Positions 1 to 8,276 of a stretch of DNA of 64,000 nucleotides are shown here, piece by piece (positions within the stretch are counted from its first letter, which is position 1; the number at the start of each line of letters is the position of its first letter). Made by a program: the position numbers and the translations under genes. The stretch is from positions 186,001-250,000 of the forward strand of contig NZ_CP073315.1 of the NCBI RefSeq assembly GCF_018140925.1, in the 5' to 3' direction. This DNA comes from Psychrobacillus sp. INOP01 (GTDB lineage: Bacteria; Bacillota; Bacilli; Bacillales_A; Planococcaceae). The notes under the pieces are model-generated. The model worked only from the letters and a program-made list of their open reading frames with translations, ran no database searches and was not told where the DNA came from.

Positions 1-453
1 CTCTGATAATGAAATAGAATTCTTGCCAACATACAATACATTTGCCTTCTCATCTAGCTGAAAATCGCCGGCATCTAAAAGAATATGCATATTTGCATAT
101 AGGTGCTGCAGTTTTTGAATTCTAGCAATTAGCCGTTTCGGATGACAGGGTTTCGTTAAATAATCATCTGCCCCTAATTCCAATGCATGTAGCTCATCAC
201 GAAGTTGATTGCGTGAGGTTAGAACTAAAATGGGACCTTTTCCTCTAGCCTTTAAGGATCGGCAAATTTGGAATCCAGATAGGTTTGGCAAATTTAAATC
301 TAATATAATTAGCGATGGAGAAGCTGAAATAATATCTTCCAATGGCGTATCAAAAGAAGAGATACTCTCTGCAGAATATCCCTCTTTTTCTAAAATACTT
401 TCTAACTCTTCACGTAGGTAAACGTCGTCCTCAACAATGACGATCTTTGCCAT
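1..453 (-). CDS. Response regulator, OmpR family, 3' part beyond window edge
   Basis: Two-component response regulator of a Bce-type module. The frame opens at ATG 453 and runs off the left edge after about 151 codons, so only the receiver and the beginning of the DNA-binding domain are present. Visible: acidic pocket IVEDD (residues 6-10), phospho-acceptor Asp about 52 in ILDLNLPNLSG, Thr about 79 in LVLTS and Lys about 101 in YLTKP. It starts 10 bases after the permease stop, so it is co-transcribed with the ABC transporter. The partner histidine kinase would be expected further left (inference). Confidence 0.85.
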   Translation of the reverse strand, partial: MAKIVIVEDDVYLREELESILEKEGYSAESISSFDTPLEDIISASPSLIILDLNLPNLSGFQICRSLKARGKGPILVLTSRNQLRDELHALELGADDYLTKPCHPKRLIARIQKLQHLYANMHILLDAGDFQLDEKANVLYVGKNSISLSE

Positions 454-463
454 GATTTCACTC

Positions 464-2524
464 CTACTCAATCTCTTTTAATTTCTTTATTTCTTCATCA
501 CTCTTTCGTTGAATCATCCATATATAACAAAGTTCAAAAACGATAAACACAATAAGAATAATTGCTACCACCATACTATTTTCTATGCTCAGTGTCGTTG
601 AAGGGAATGCAGTCAACAAGGACCAAATACCAAAAACACTGCTGACTAATGATACCGAAATAACTAAACCAAAGTATAACCAAATTTGTTTCCTTGCTGA
701 TGAACAGAGTGATTCAATATTTGCTCCTAGCATAGCTACTGTACTATATCTATGTCTCGTACTTCGTTGTTGCATAAGAAAGTTTATGCCCAATACCGTA
801 TTTGCAATAATAAGAAACATAATGCCTAGATAAAATGTCGTATAGCTTCCTGCCACTGTATAAAACAACTGTCTTCCCATGCTAGAAAGATAACTTTCAT
901 ATTCTAAACCGGATGTATTCATCAACTGATCTACTTCATACATCGCCTGCATTAAGCCTTTTTCCTCAATAAATTCAGCATTTAGGGTCATATTCCATAG
1001 CCATGGATCTTGAGACCTTCCAATGAAGCTGTCATAAATAGCATCAGGTACAATTAATGCATATGAGAGAGTAATCGCTCTATCTGCAACGACATTGCTT
1101 GTATACAGTGTCGACATTAATTCATATTGTTTTTCTCCTATACTAATTGTTGGATTATTCTGCAATGCTGTTCTTAATATATCATAAGAATATGAATATT
1201 CTTCATCAGAGTACATTGCAACTTCATCGTCTTCCAATATAATAGAAGCTTTGTTGATAGATGTTAGTATTGTATTATAACTAGAAAGTGAAATGAAATA
1301 AGGACTATCATTCATAGATAAATTCCTTAATAAATTTTCTTTTTCTTCTGAATCTTTCTCTTTGGAGATGGCTTCTTCTAATCCTGACCAAGTACGTGCA
1401 GCTGTATTTTCAGAAGTCTCTGAATCAATAGGCGAAAAATTTCCCAGTTCCATAACGTTATAGCTGTTTACATAGGGCGTCAATTTATCAGAGGTTAGTG
1501 CAGAAATAATTTCTTCTTCTGTTCCTTTAAACGTAAAGTCGACAGTTCTACTAGATGTAGCACTATTATTTAAAGCAGTAGAAGTTCCAAAAGCAAAACA
1601 AACCATCGCCATTAAAATTAACAGTGATGAAATGGCAAGAGAACCCCATTGATGCAAAACATTCTCTTGAAGTTGTCTTGCTGTAAATACAAATAAACCG
1701 GTAGAAGAACTGCTTTTACGTTTTACCCATGCTCCAATTAAACTTCCCAATCCACGAAACAAGATGAAAGTTCCACAGATTCCTATAATCAGTATTAACG
1801 CAAATATCCTATAATCAAGGCTACGCAAATATAATACTGCCAATCCATAAGCTACGCATAGAAAAATTGCCCCAAGGAGTAATACTGCTCCACTCAGTAT
1901 ACTAACCATGCTCCACACAGGTGAAAGTACTCGTTGCGATTTTTCCTTTTGATCATTTAGTAAATCTATTGGTTCCTTCCGGCTCATTCTAAAGCTAAGA
2001 ATAAACACAGCCAATAATTGGACGACAATAAAACCAAATACCGTTAATCCTAGCCCCACCCAGGAGATTCGAAACTCGTGACCAATAATACCCATACCAA
2101 TAAGCCTTGAAGTTGCCAAGCTAATTAGCTCTGTTAAAAATAACGAAATGGGAACACCAATGCATAGAGCAACTAAACCATTCCACAATGTTTCTCCCAT
2201 AATCATGACGAACAGCTTGCTTTGCTTCATTCCCATCATTAAATACATGCCAAATTCATGACTACGTTGTTGTAGTTGGTATCTATTTGCAAAATAAACT
2301 AAGAAAAATACGAAGAACAGTGAGACCGCATAAAGTATCGGAATCATTAACAATAGCCTCTCTACCGCATTACTTTCAACGGTTTTGAGATATACGATTA
2401 CATCTTGCTCACCAAGTGACAGGATGACATAAAAAGCTACAATAGAAATGACGAGTGAGGCAAAGTAAACTCCATTTTCTTTTCGAACTTTACGACTATT
2501 CCGCTTAATATAATCAAAGAACAT
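464..2524 (-). CDS. BceB-like ABC transporter permease, 686 aa
   Basis: FtsX/BceB-type permease for an antimicrobial-peptide sensing and resistance transporter. The protein has a helix near residues 20-40, then three helices to about 180, further helices at 210-310, a large extracellular domain of about 200 residues (about 320-540) and a final group of helices near 570-680; this layout is typical of BceB. It overlaps the 3' end of the ATPase gene by 11 bases (translational coupling) and is followed at once by the response regulator. Known family role: confers resistance to and signals the presence of cell-wall-active peptides. The actual peptide cannot be predicted. Confidence 0.85.
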   Translation of the reverse strand: MFFDYIKRNSRKVRKENGVYFASLVISIVAFYVILSLGEQDVIVYLKTVESNAVERLLLMIPILYAVSLFFVFFLVYFANRYQLQQRSHEFGMYLMMGMKQSKLFVMIMGETLWNGLVALCIGVPISLFLTELISLATSRLIGMGIIGHEFRISWVGLGLTVFGFIVVQLLAVFILSFRMSRKEPIDLLNDQKEKSQRVLSPVWSMVSILSGAVLLLGAIFLCVAYGLAVLYLRSLDYRIFALILIIGICGTFILFRGLGSLIGAWVKRKSSSSTGLFVFTARQLQENVLHQWGSLAISSLLILMAMVCFAFGTSTALNNSATSSRTVDFTFKGTEEEIISALTSDKLTPYVNSYNVMELGNFSPIDSETSENTAARTWSGLEEAISKEKDSEEKENLLRNLSMNDSPYFISLSSYNTILTSINKASIILEDDEVAMYSDEEYSYSYDILRTALQNNPTISIGEKQYELMSTLYTSNVVADRAITLSYALIVPDAIYDSFIGRSQDPWLWNMTLNAEFIEEKGLMQAMYEVDQLMNTSGLEYESYLSSMGRQLFYTVAGSYTTFYLGIMFLIIANTVLGINFLMQQRSTRHRYSTVAMLGANIESLCSSARKQIWLYFGLVISVSLVSSVFGIWSLLTAFPSTTLSIENSMVVAIILIVFIVFELCYIWMIQRKSDEEIKKLKEIE

Positions 2525-3296
2525 TGCTGCTCCCCCCTCCCAACTGCGCCAAAACCGTCAGGATTCGCTCATAAAAAGCATTTTGGGTTTCTCCAGGCAC
2601 TTTCTTTCGAAGCTCATGAAAAATTACACCATCTTGGATAAATAAAATTCTAGAACAATAGCTAGCTGCATTTGCATCATGCGTAACCATCAAAATTGTG
2701 GACCCTTCTTCCTGATTGTTAGCATATAATTTATCCATCAAGGTTTTTGCATTTTTTGTATCCAAGGCTCCCGTTGGCTCGTCTGCTAATACAATGCTTG
2801 GATTTGAAATCAATGCCCTTGCTGCAGCAACTCTCTGCTTCTGACCTCCTGACATTTGAGACGGAAATTTATTCAAAACACTCTCAATACCAAATTGTTT
2901 CACTAATTTTTGAAGTTGTTTCTCTTGCTCTTTAGGATTTACTCCATGTATTGACAACGGTAAAATAATATTCTCTTTAGCAGTTAAGTTATCAATCAAT
3001 TCAAACTCTTGAAATAAGTACCCTATCTTACTTCCTCTGTATTTCGCTAATTGTGATCCTCTAAATGAAGATATATTCTTACCCTCCAACAAGATTTGTC
3101 CTGCTGTTGGTTTTAGCATAGTTGCAATGGAATTAAGCAATGTTGTCTTGCCCGAACCACTTGCTCCCATGATTCCAAGAAACTCTCCTGGTAGAACATC
3201 AAAGGAAACACCCTTCAACGCAACAGTTTCACTTTGTCCCTCACCATATGTCTTATACACTTCCTTAACTTGAAGTAGTTTATCTGAAATATTCAT
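2514..3296 (-). CDS. BceA-like ABC transporter ATP-binding protein
   Basis: ATPase subunit of the same transporter. Walker A GASGSGKTT, Q-loop in YLFQEFELI, signature MSGGQKQRVAAARAL, Walker B VLADEPTGALD and switch His in MVTHDAN are all present, so it should be active. The ATG at 3296 is chosen over the upstream ATG at 3311 because GGAGGAAATC sits directly before it. Its 260 residues are normal for this family. First gene of the ATPase-permease-regulator unit. Confidence 0.88.
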   Translation of the reverse strand: MNISDKLLQVKEVYKTYGEGQSETVALKGVSFDVLPGEFLGIMGASGSGKTTLLNSIATMLKPTAGQILLEGKNISSFRGSQLAKYRGSKIGYLFQEFELIDNLTAKENIILPLSIHGVNPKEQEKQLQKLVKQFGIESVLNKFPSQMSGGQKQRVAAARALISNPSIVLADEPTGALDTKNAKTLMDKLYANNQEEGSTILMVTHDANAASYCSRILFIQDGVIFHELRKKVPGETQNAFYERILTVLAQLGGGSSNVL

Positions 3297-3424
3297 ATGA
3301 TTTCCTCCCATGTATCTTCTCTATAGTAATACCATACAATAAATAAATATTAATTAACTCTTACAGTTGTTGTAAGGTTAGAAGTTAGAGGAATTGAAAC
3401 CACAATTTATTATCGAGATTAAAA

Positions 3425-3458
3425 AAGTACCAAGTCTAAAATAATTGACTTGGTACTT
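3425..3458. terminator. Perfect 12-bp hairpin upstream of the Bce operon
   Basis: AAGTACCAAGTC and GACTTGGTACTT flank a 10-base AT loop. It may terminate transcripts leaving the cassette region leftwards, or be the hairpin of a decayed array element, since a decayed half-site follows at 3494. Confidence 0.55.
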
Positions 3459-3827
3459 ATATTATCAAAAAATCGCATTTACTTATGATACGGTTCACCG
3501 TAGTAGTTTAAGAGGCAGAAATAATTAAATAACAACTATAAATGAGCACAATTTAATGTGTAATTTGAGCTCTTTTAGACGTTTAGATTTCATGCATATA
3601 ATAGCAGAATTGTGCGAGATACCCTATTTCTGTTTCAATTTGTATTTATCCATTAATTTTAGCTAAGTTTCTCTATAGCTAAGCTACCACGTTAGCATGC
3701 ACTGCTTTCTTAATACACGATCAAATTTTTTCTCTTCTTTTAGCTTTTTTAGGTGTCGTAATTGTTTTCATTTGTTCATTTCTGATTGTAATATTTGAAA
3801 AAGATTGATTATTTCAGAAAGCGAATC
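3459..3827. other. Left edge of the cassette array, no gene seen
   Basis: AT-rich stretch with stops in all frames. It holds one decayed half-element (3494-3512) and no coding sequence that I can recognise. I take it as eroded array border. Confidence 0.5.
3494..3512 (-). repeat. attC-like element, decayed half-site
   Basis: TCACCGTAGTAGTTTAAG resembles the outer half-site (CACCCGTTAGTTTAAG). Leftmost trace of the array. Confidence 0.35.
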
Positions 3828-3918
3828 TTCAACTAAACTGCCGCGTTAGTTCAATAAGAAAAAAGAGTTTCCTAAGCCAACCCCATGACCTTTAACTAAT
3901 GGTCCCCATTAGTCTAAG
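3828..3918 (-). repeat. attC-like element, complete (type D)
   Basis: Both half-sites are present: left TTCAACTAA...TTAGTTCAA, right AACTAA...CATTAGTCTAAG (worn). The middle resembles the GTTGC/GCAAC hairpin family but has lost most of its pairing. Confidence 0.75.
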
Positions 3919-3940
3919 TGCATTTATTAACATCAAAAAA

Positions 3941-3960
3941 AGAGAGTTGCCAAGCAACTC
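3941..3960 (-). terminator. Terminator of the GNAT cassette
   Basis: On the minus strand GAGTTGC-TTG-GCAACTC followed by TCTTTTTTT. Typical Rho-independent terminator for the gene at 4111-4656. Confidence 0.75.
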
Positions 3961-4110
3961 CTTAGATAATTACAAAATTCTCGTACAATATACAATTGTA
4001 CCGCTACGTACTTTTCAAAAGTAAAGGTGGTAAAATTTTTAAAAATGTACAAAGCAGTCTTGCACGAGACTGTGTTTAGTCTGCATAATATTATCGGAAG
4101 AGAAATGAAC

Positions 4111-4656
4111 TTACACATCCAAGCTGTTGATGATACCTAATATTTGATGATCTGTCCATTTGCCATTAATCTTTAGATTTTCTTTAGCTATACCTTCTTT
4201 TTTAAACCCTGCCTTTTCTAATACCCGAATAGATGCTATGTTATCAGGCATAGCTCCTGCTTCAATTCTATGTAATTTTAATTCTCTAAAAGCAAAGTCT
4301 ACAATAAGTTGAAGAGCTTCTGTTGTATAGCCCTTTCCATTATACTCCTTATCTAAAGTAAATCCAGTATAACAGCTTTGGAGGTCTCCCCTAGCAATTT
4401 GAGTTAATGAAATGTCTCCGATAAGTATATCAGTTGCTTTTAAAAAGATTCCAAAGGCATATAAATGCCCTTCATCTGTCTTTTTTAATGACTGTTCGAT
4501 GCGTATTTTTTGACGTTCTTCTGTATAAAAATCTTCTGGGAGTAATGGACTAACTCGTTGAAAAAATTCGCGATTTCTAGTATGTAAGTTAGCTAACTCG
4601 CTGGCGTCAGAAGTTTTGTAAAATCGAAGATAAATTTGTTGTCCTACTAACTTCAT
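4111..4656 (-). CDS. GNAT acetyltransferase, RimJ/RimL type
   Basis: Acetyl-CoA-dependent N-acetyltransferase of the ribosomal-protein/alanine type; substrate unknown. Opens with LVGQQIYLRFYKTSDA, typical of the RimJ/RimL branch, with the acetyl-CoA loop YNGKGYTTEAL near residue 110 and the C-terminal NIASIRVLEKAGFKKEG motif. The ATG at 4656 is chosen because GGAGGGG lies 6 bases upstream; the ATG at 4671 would sit inside that site. A good -10 hexamer lies at 4686-4691, so the cassette seems to carry its own promoter. It is the last (leftmost) cassette gene. Confidence 0.85.
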   Translation of the reverse strand: MKLVGQQIYLRFYKTSDASELANLHTRNREFFQRVSPLLPEDFYTEERQKIRIEQSLKKTDEGHLYAFGIFLKATDILIGDISLTQIARGDLQSCYTGFTLDKEYNGKGYTTEALQLIVDFAFRELKLHRIEAGAMPDNIASIRVLEKAGFKKEGIAKENLKINGKWTDHQILGIINSLDV

Positions 4657-4685
4657 AAAAAACCCCTCCAATATTTTTTACTACC

Positions 4686-4691
4686 ATTATA
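4686..4691 (-). promoter_or_regulatory. -10 box of the GNAT cassette
   Basis: Consensus TATAAT on the minus strand 30 bases before the start codon. No clear -35. Supports a cassette-internal promoter. Confidence 0.4.
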
Positions 4692-4950
4692 TTCTAATTA
4701 AACAAAAGTATGATGTATATCTTATTCAAGTTCTTGTTCACATAACGTAACATTATCGGAAGTCGCTATTTTGGAAAGCTAAGTAATGAGGGAGAAAAAT
4801 TAGTTTGAAGACGATAAAAGAATAATTGTCAAAACTCGAATAATATGCTTGAACCATCCCTCGTTTCTTTTAATTTTACTTTTCCCCTTTGTTTCTAATG
4901 GTTTTGGCAACTTTTTTACGGCATCCTTGCTTACATTTGTTCCATTTTGC

Positions 4951-5047
4951 ATTAACCTGCACCGTTAGTTTAAGTGTAACATTTCACAATGGAGCGCCGA
5001 AATCTCTTGACGTTTTAGACGTAAAAAAAGAGCAAAGCATCTAAGCT
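4951..5047 (-). repeat. attC-like element, left half plus type-B middle
   Basis: The left half-site ATTAACCTGC-ACCGTTAGTTTAA is followed by the type-B body (GTAACATTTCACAATGGA...). The right half-site is absent: the terminator hairpin of the 46-residue gene takes its place. Same structure at 9723-9823. Confidence 0.75.
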
Positions 5048-5053
5048 TCACTC
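5018..5053 (-). terminator. Terminator overlapping the stop codon of the 46-aa gene
   Basis: Minus strand GAGTGAAGC-TTAGAT-GCTTTGCTC (two G-U pairs) then T7. The TGA stop at 5048-5050 lies inside the stem. Confidence 0.7.
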
Positions 5054-5188
5054 AGTCTCGTTATTTTCAACGGTGTGTCTAAAAGCACCACCGCCAATAA
5101 AGTATTCATCAAATATTAAATCTAAAAACTTCTGTTTCTCTTCATCATTTAAGTTCTCAATCATTTTTAGCATATCTTCTGTCTCCAT
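5048..5188 (-). CDS. 46-residue acidic protein, cassette copy 1
   Basis: Function unknown. The protein is METEDMLKMIENLNDEEKQK followed by a hydrophobic helix FLDLIFDEYF, a GGG turn and an acidic tail; it looks like a small two-helix soluble peptide. Start chosen at ATG 5188 because AGAGGTG lies 6 bases before it; an in-frame upstream ATG has no such site. A near-identical copy with near-identical flanks is at 9824-9964, so the whole cassette has been duplicated. The two proteins differ at two residues (F/V, V/I), which suggests the frame is under selection. Confidence 0.75.
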   Translation of the reverse strand: METEDMLKMIENLNDEEKQKFLDLIFDEYFIGGGAFRHTVENNETE

Positions 5189-5240
5189 GAAAACACCTCT
5201 TTTAAGCTCTATTATAAAGGATGCCAAATAAATCATCACC

Positions 5241-5315
5241 CTAAATACCTGCTTCGTTTGTTCAATAAGAAAAATACTTTACTCCTTCTTGAAGTAAAGC
5301 ACCCGATAGCTTAAG
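5241..5315 (-). repeat. attC-like element, complete (type A)
   Basis: Left half TACCTGCTTCGTTTGTTCAA, right half AAGCACCCGATAGCTTAAG, with hairpin CTTTACT/AGTAAAG between. Confidence 0.85.
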
Positions 5316-5330
5316 TACATCTTTTCACAA

Positions 5331-5762
5331 TTATACTTTTATCTTTCCTACAAAAAAACCGATTGTAAACACCAATAACATTGAAAGGTATGAAATAATT
5401 GTTATAGTTATTCCATGAATTATATCTGTAAACAATAATGAAAATTTAACACTCGACCAAATAAATGATAGCGTGTAATATTGACTAATACCTGCTAAAA
5501 ACAAATTTCTGCTTTCATCATCCAAAAGTACAAATTGCCATAAATATATTAAAAATGAAAGTAACCAAATACTATTACCAGTAAAGAAACTATTCAATTT
5601 GTTACCACTTAAACAAGAAAACCTCATCCCTACCCAGAACCAAAAGACTGCAAAGACAAGTTGGGTCAAAAATGGAGGCATTATCAGCATAAAGGTGTTG
5701 GATACAAATCCATAGGCGAATGGAATAATTATCCATATTAGCATTTTTTTATTTTTTGTCAC
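5331..5762 (-). CDS. Cassette membrane protein, four to five helices
   Basis: Not recognised as a named family. Of about 143 residues most are hydrophobic, with predicted helices near MLIWIIIPFAYGFVS, FLTQLVFAVFWFWVG, SIWLLSFLIYLWQFV, YYTLSFIWSSV and ISYLSMLLVFTIGFF. Start GTG 5762 is chosen for its GGGAG site 7 bases upstream; GTG 5789 is also in frame. It lies between two complete elements, so it is a one-gene cassette. Confidence 0.65.
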   Translation of the reverse strand: MTKNKKMLIWIIIPFAYGFVSNTFMLIMPPFLTQLVFAVFWFWVGMRFSCLSGNKLNSFFTGNSIWLLSFLIYLWQFVLLDDESRNLFLAGISQYYTLSFIWSSVKFSLLFTDIIHGITITIISYLSMLLVFTIGFFVGKIKV

Positions 5763-5847
5763 TTTTTTATCTCCCAATTTTTGTACCACCTTTTAACTAA
5801 TATTCTCAATAAGTATTCTATAAGCTGTTTATATATCCCTCCTTTCT

Positions 5848-5923
5848 TCCACTAACCTGCAGCGTTAGTTCAATAAGAAAAATGCTTTACCCCTTCTTGA
5901 AGTAAAGCACCCGTTAGTGCAAT
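5848..5923 (-). repeat. attC-like element, complete (type A)
   Basis: Left half TTCCACTAACCTGC-AGCGTTAGTTCAA, right half AAGCACCCGTTAGTGCAA, terminator-type hairpin GCTTTAC/GTAAAGC between. Confidence 0.85.
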
Positions 5924-5988
5924 AAGCATCTTTAGAATAAATCACCAGACCTACTATAATATCACCAACGTTATAAAAATATTTATAT

Positions 5989-6019
5989 AAAAGCAGAGAA
6001 CCCTTTTTTCTCTGCTTTT
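5989..6019 (-). terminator. Terminator of the PLDc_N-like gene
   Basis: AAAAGCAGAGAA / TTCTCTGCTTTT 12-bp stem with a U-rich tail on the minus strand, 13 bases after the stop codon. Confidence 0.8.
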
Positions 6020-6031
6020 AAAGATATCGAA

Positions 6032-6241
6032 TTAATGTACAACTACTTTCCTTTTTCCTACTAATACATAAATCAAATAACCAACAACATTTAATAAAGC
6101 AAAAGTAAGAACCCAACCAACATTTAATCGTCTATGATGATAAGCATTGATAATTGCCCAAATCGTCAAAAGTGTCGCATAAACCGCAACACCTAAAAAT
6201 AATACTAACGTCAAAAATGAATCAAAATGCCTGTTTTCCAT
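6032..6241 (-). CDS. PLDc_N-like small membrane protein
   Basis: 69 residues, two membrane helices. The second half (NVGWVLTFALLNVVGYLIYV followed by GKRK) resembles the N-terminal domain of cardiolipin synthases (PLDc_N), which also exists as stand-alone small proteins. ATG 6241 has no clear ribosome-binding site, and the frame stays open upstream with protein-like codons to about 6320 (reads SNFIGSGNGDSEWYVD before the Met), so the gene may be a 5'-truncated longer one. One-gene cassette. Confidence 0.6.
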   Translation of the reverse strand: MENRHFDSFLTLVLFLGVAVYATLLTIWAIINAYHHRRLNVGWVLTFALLNVVGYLIYVLVGKRKVVVH

Positions 6242-6386
6242 ATCAACATACCACTCTGAATCTCCGTTTCCCGAGCCAATAAAATTGGACCATGTCTTGT
6301 TTTTGAGGGATACAATATGTCAGTTTCCATCCTTTTTGTCATTCTATACTCTGCATTTATGACAACTGAATTATTCCCCTATCTTC

Positions 6387-6469
6387 TTCAACTAAACTGC
6401 TGTGTTAGTTTAAGAAGAAAAAGCTATCCGTACAGGCTGCTTGTTTAACTAAAGTACCCGTTAGTTGAA
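6387..6469 (-). repeat. attC-like element, complete (type C)
   Basis: TTCAACTAAACTGC-TGTGTTAGTTTAA ... AACTAAAGTACCCGTTAGTTGAA. Middle hairpin GCAGCC/GGATAGC type. Confidence 0.85.
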
Positions 6470-6696
6470 TAAAAAAATCAGAACTGGTATTTCTGTCTCT
6501 GGGTCTGGGAAGTAATCCTTCGCTAGATTACTGCGTAGTAGTTTCTTGAAAACGCTTTACCTGTGTGTCACAATCAATAAGGGATACATAAGCAGAATTT
6601 CCCATTTGTCGTATACATCTACCTTTGCCACAGCGTGGAAGAACAGTTCAAACTCATTAAATGAAATTACACAATTACAATCAAGGAGGATATAAC
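6470..6696 (+). promoter_or_regulatory. Leader of the aldo/keto reductase gene
   Basis: 227 non-coding bases with one possible hairpin (AGTAATC/GATTACT, 6511-6532) and the ribosome-binding site AAGGAGGATATAAC just before ATG 6697. No convincing -35/-10 pair was assigned. Confidence 0.4.
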
Positions 6697-7614
6697 ATGA
6701 GGACTATGAAACTTGGAAAAAGTACTTTAGAGGTGCCGGTTGTTTCAGTCGGCTGTATGCGCATTAATTCTCTGAAAAAGGCCGAGGCTGAGCACTTTGT
6801 CCAATCAGCGATTGAATTAGGTGCAAATTTCTTCGACCATGCTGATATTTATGGGAGTGGAACATGCGAGGAAATATTTGCTGAAGCCATCCATATGAAC
6901 GATGATATTCGTGAAAAGATTATTTTACAATCTAAGTGCGGTATTCGAGAAGGAATGTTCGACTTTTCAAAAGAACATATTATAGAATCAGTTGACGGAA
7001 GCTTAAAGAGATTGAATACAGATTACCTAGATATTCTGCTGCTACACCGTCCTGATACTTTGGTAGAACCAGAAGAAGTGGCGGAGGCTTTCGATATTCT
7101 TGAAAGTTCAGGAAAAGTTCGTCACTTTGGTGTTTCCAATCAGAATCCAATGCAGATCGAATTACTTAAGAAGTCGGTGAAGCAAACAATCGTTGCTAAT
7201 CAACTTCAATTAAGTATTACCAATGCAAACATGATCTCTAATGGATTTAATGTGAACATGAAAAATGATTCTGCTGTGAACAGAGATGGTAGCATACTTG
7301 ATTATTGCAGACTGAACGATATTACCATTCAGCCATGGTCCCCTTTCCAATACGGGCTCTTTGAGGGAGTATTCCTAGGTAATGACAAGTTTCCTGAATT
7401 GAATCAAAAGATTGATGAAGTCGCGAACAAATATGAAGTAAGCAACACAACCATCGCTATCGCGTGGCTATTGCGTCATCCAGCAAACATGCAACCGGTT
7501 ATCGGTACGATGAATGAAGGCCGTTTTAAGGATTGCTGTAAGGCAAGTGATATCCTTCTTACTCGTGAGGAGTGGTATGGCATCTATCGTGCTGCAGGAA
7601 ATGTACTGCCTTAA
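6697..7614 (+). CDS. Aldo/keto reductase
   Basis: NAD(P)H-dependent oxidoreductase of the YdhF/general AKR type. Catalytic Asp and Tyr in FFDHADIYGSG, Lys in LQSKCG and His in LLLHRPD are present, as is the C-terminal cofactor region VIGTMNEGRFKDC. The ATG at 6697 follows AAGGAGGATATAAC; an ATG at 6661 has no such site. One of the few plus-strand genes in the array: it has its own leader and a strong terminator, and its right side joins directly to a half element instead of a complete one. Substrate unknown. Confidence 0.9.
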   Translation: MRTMKLGKSTLEVPVVSVGCMRINSLKKAEAEHFVQSAIELGANFFDHADIYGSGTCEEIFAEAIHMNDDIREKIILQSKCGIREGMFDFSKEHIIESVDGSLKRLNTDYLDILLLHRPDTLVEPEEVAEAFDILESSGKVRHFGVSNQNPMQIELLKKSVKQTIVANQLQLSITNANMISNGFNVNMKNDSAVNRDGSILDYCRLNDITIQPWSPFQYGLFEGVFLGNDKFPELNQKIDEVANKYEVSNTTIAIAWLLRHPANMQPVIGTMNEGRFKDCCKASDILLTREEWYGIYRAAGNVLP

Positions 7615-7670
7615 TTGCTTTTTTCTATAATTTATTCAAATGTAAATAAAGAATCCAAAACAGGTCCTAT

Positions 7671-7718
7671 AAAACCAAGCACCCTAAAGTCATTGTTGGC
7701 AAAGGGTGCTTGGTTTTT
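7671..7718 (+). terminator. Terminator of the aldo/keto reductase gene
   Basis: AAACCAAGCACCCT / AGGGTGCTTGGTTT 14-bp stem followed by TTTTT. Confidence 0.9.
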
Positions 7719-7763
7719 CAATCGAAATGATGGTCTTGTTTAACTAAGCACCCGTTAGTTGAA
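7719..7763 (-). repeat. attC-like element, right half only (type B)
   Basis: ATCGAAATGATGGTCTTG is the second arm of the type-B hairpin, then TTAACTAAGCACCCGTTAGTTGAA. The left half and first hairpin arm are replaced by the end of the reductase unit. Confidence 0.8.
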
Positions 7764-7769
7764 CAATGT

Positions 7770-8120
7770 TCAACACTTGCACACCATCAATTGGTTCCCA
7801 TAAGGATCTTTAAAATTAAACCAATGGTTATGCTTAATTTCTGTTGTTAATTCGACATTCTTACCTCTCATATACTCATATGCTTGTTCTATATTATTAG
7901 TGTTTAAATGAAAAGGTGGAGTTTTGAAGATATTATCCTCTGAATAGATTTTGCTATCTAATACAATTCCTGGTCCATTCATAGGCACTATATATAAATG
8001 ACCATATAAAACCTCACCATCTACTGGTAACCCTAATATGTCACAATACCAATTACGTGCTTCTTCAATATTACTTACAGGAATAAAAACTGTTCCGATT
8101 TTATTTAATATAGGAATCAT
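7770..8120 (-). CDS. VOC-family (glyoxalase/bleomycin-resistance fold) protein
   Basis: 116 residues forming one VOC module pair: IGTVFIPVSNIEEARNWYCD at the start, LGLPVDG, the VLD strand, HLNTNNIEQAYEYM in the middle and FKDPYGNQLMVCK at the end, where Glu is replaced by Gln. Metal ligands cannot be assigned with certainty, so the activity (glyoxalase, fosfomycin/bleomycin binding or dioxygenase) is open. ATG follows GGAGGTAGTTT. Cassette gene; VOC proteins are common integron cargo. A second, unrelated VOC cassette is at 45805. Confidence 0.85.
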   Translation of the reverse strand: MIPILNKIGTVFIPVSNIEEARNWYCDILGLPVDGEVLYGHLYIVPMNGPGIVLDSKIYSEDNIFKTPPFHLNTNNIEQAYEYMRGKNVELTTEIKHNHWFNFKDPYGNQLMVCKC

Positions 8121-8190
8121 AAACTACCTCCAAAAATCAACTTCGAATATACAAGATTTATTCGCTACAATTTATATATTCTCCTTCTTA

Positions 8191-8276
8191 TTAAACTAAC
8201 CCGCTGCGTTAGTTTAATAAGAAAAAACTACCCTTACAGGCAGCCACTTGTTGAACTAAAGCACCCGTCAGTAGAA
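8191..8276 (-). repeat. attC-like element, complete (type C)
   Basis: TTAAACTAACCCGC-TGCGTTAGTTTAA ... TTGAACTAAAGCACCCGTCAGTAGAA. The outer box supplies the TGA stop of the CPBP gene (8268-8270). Confidence 0.85.

Noticed and set aside
3933..4118. 61-codon minus ORF
   Set aside because: It covers a terminator hairpin, overlaps the end of the GNAT gene and has no ribosome-binding site.
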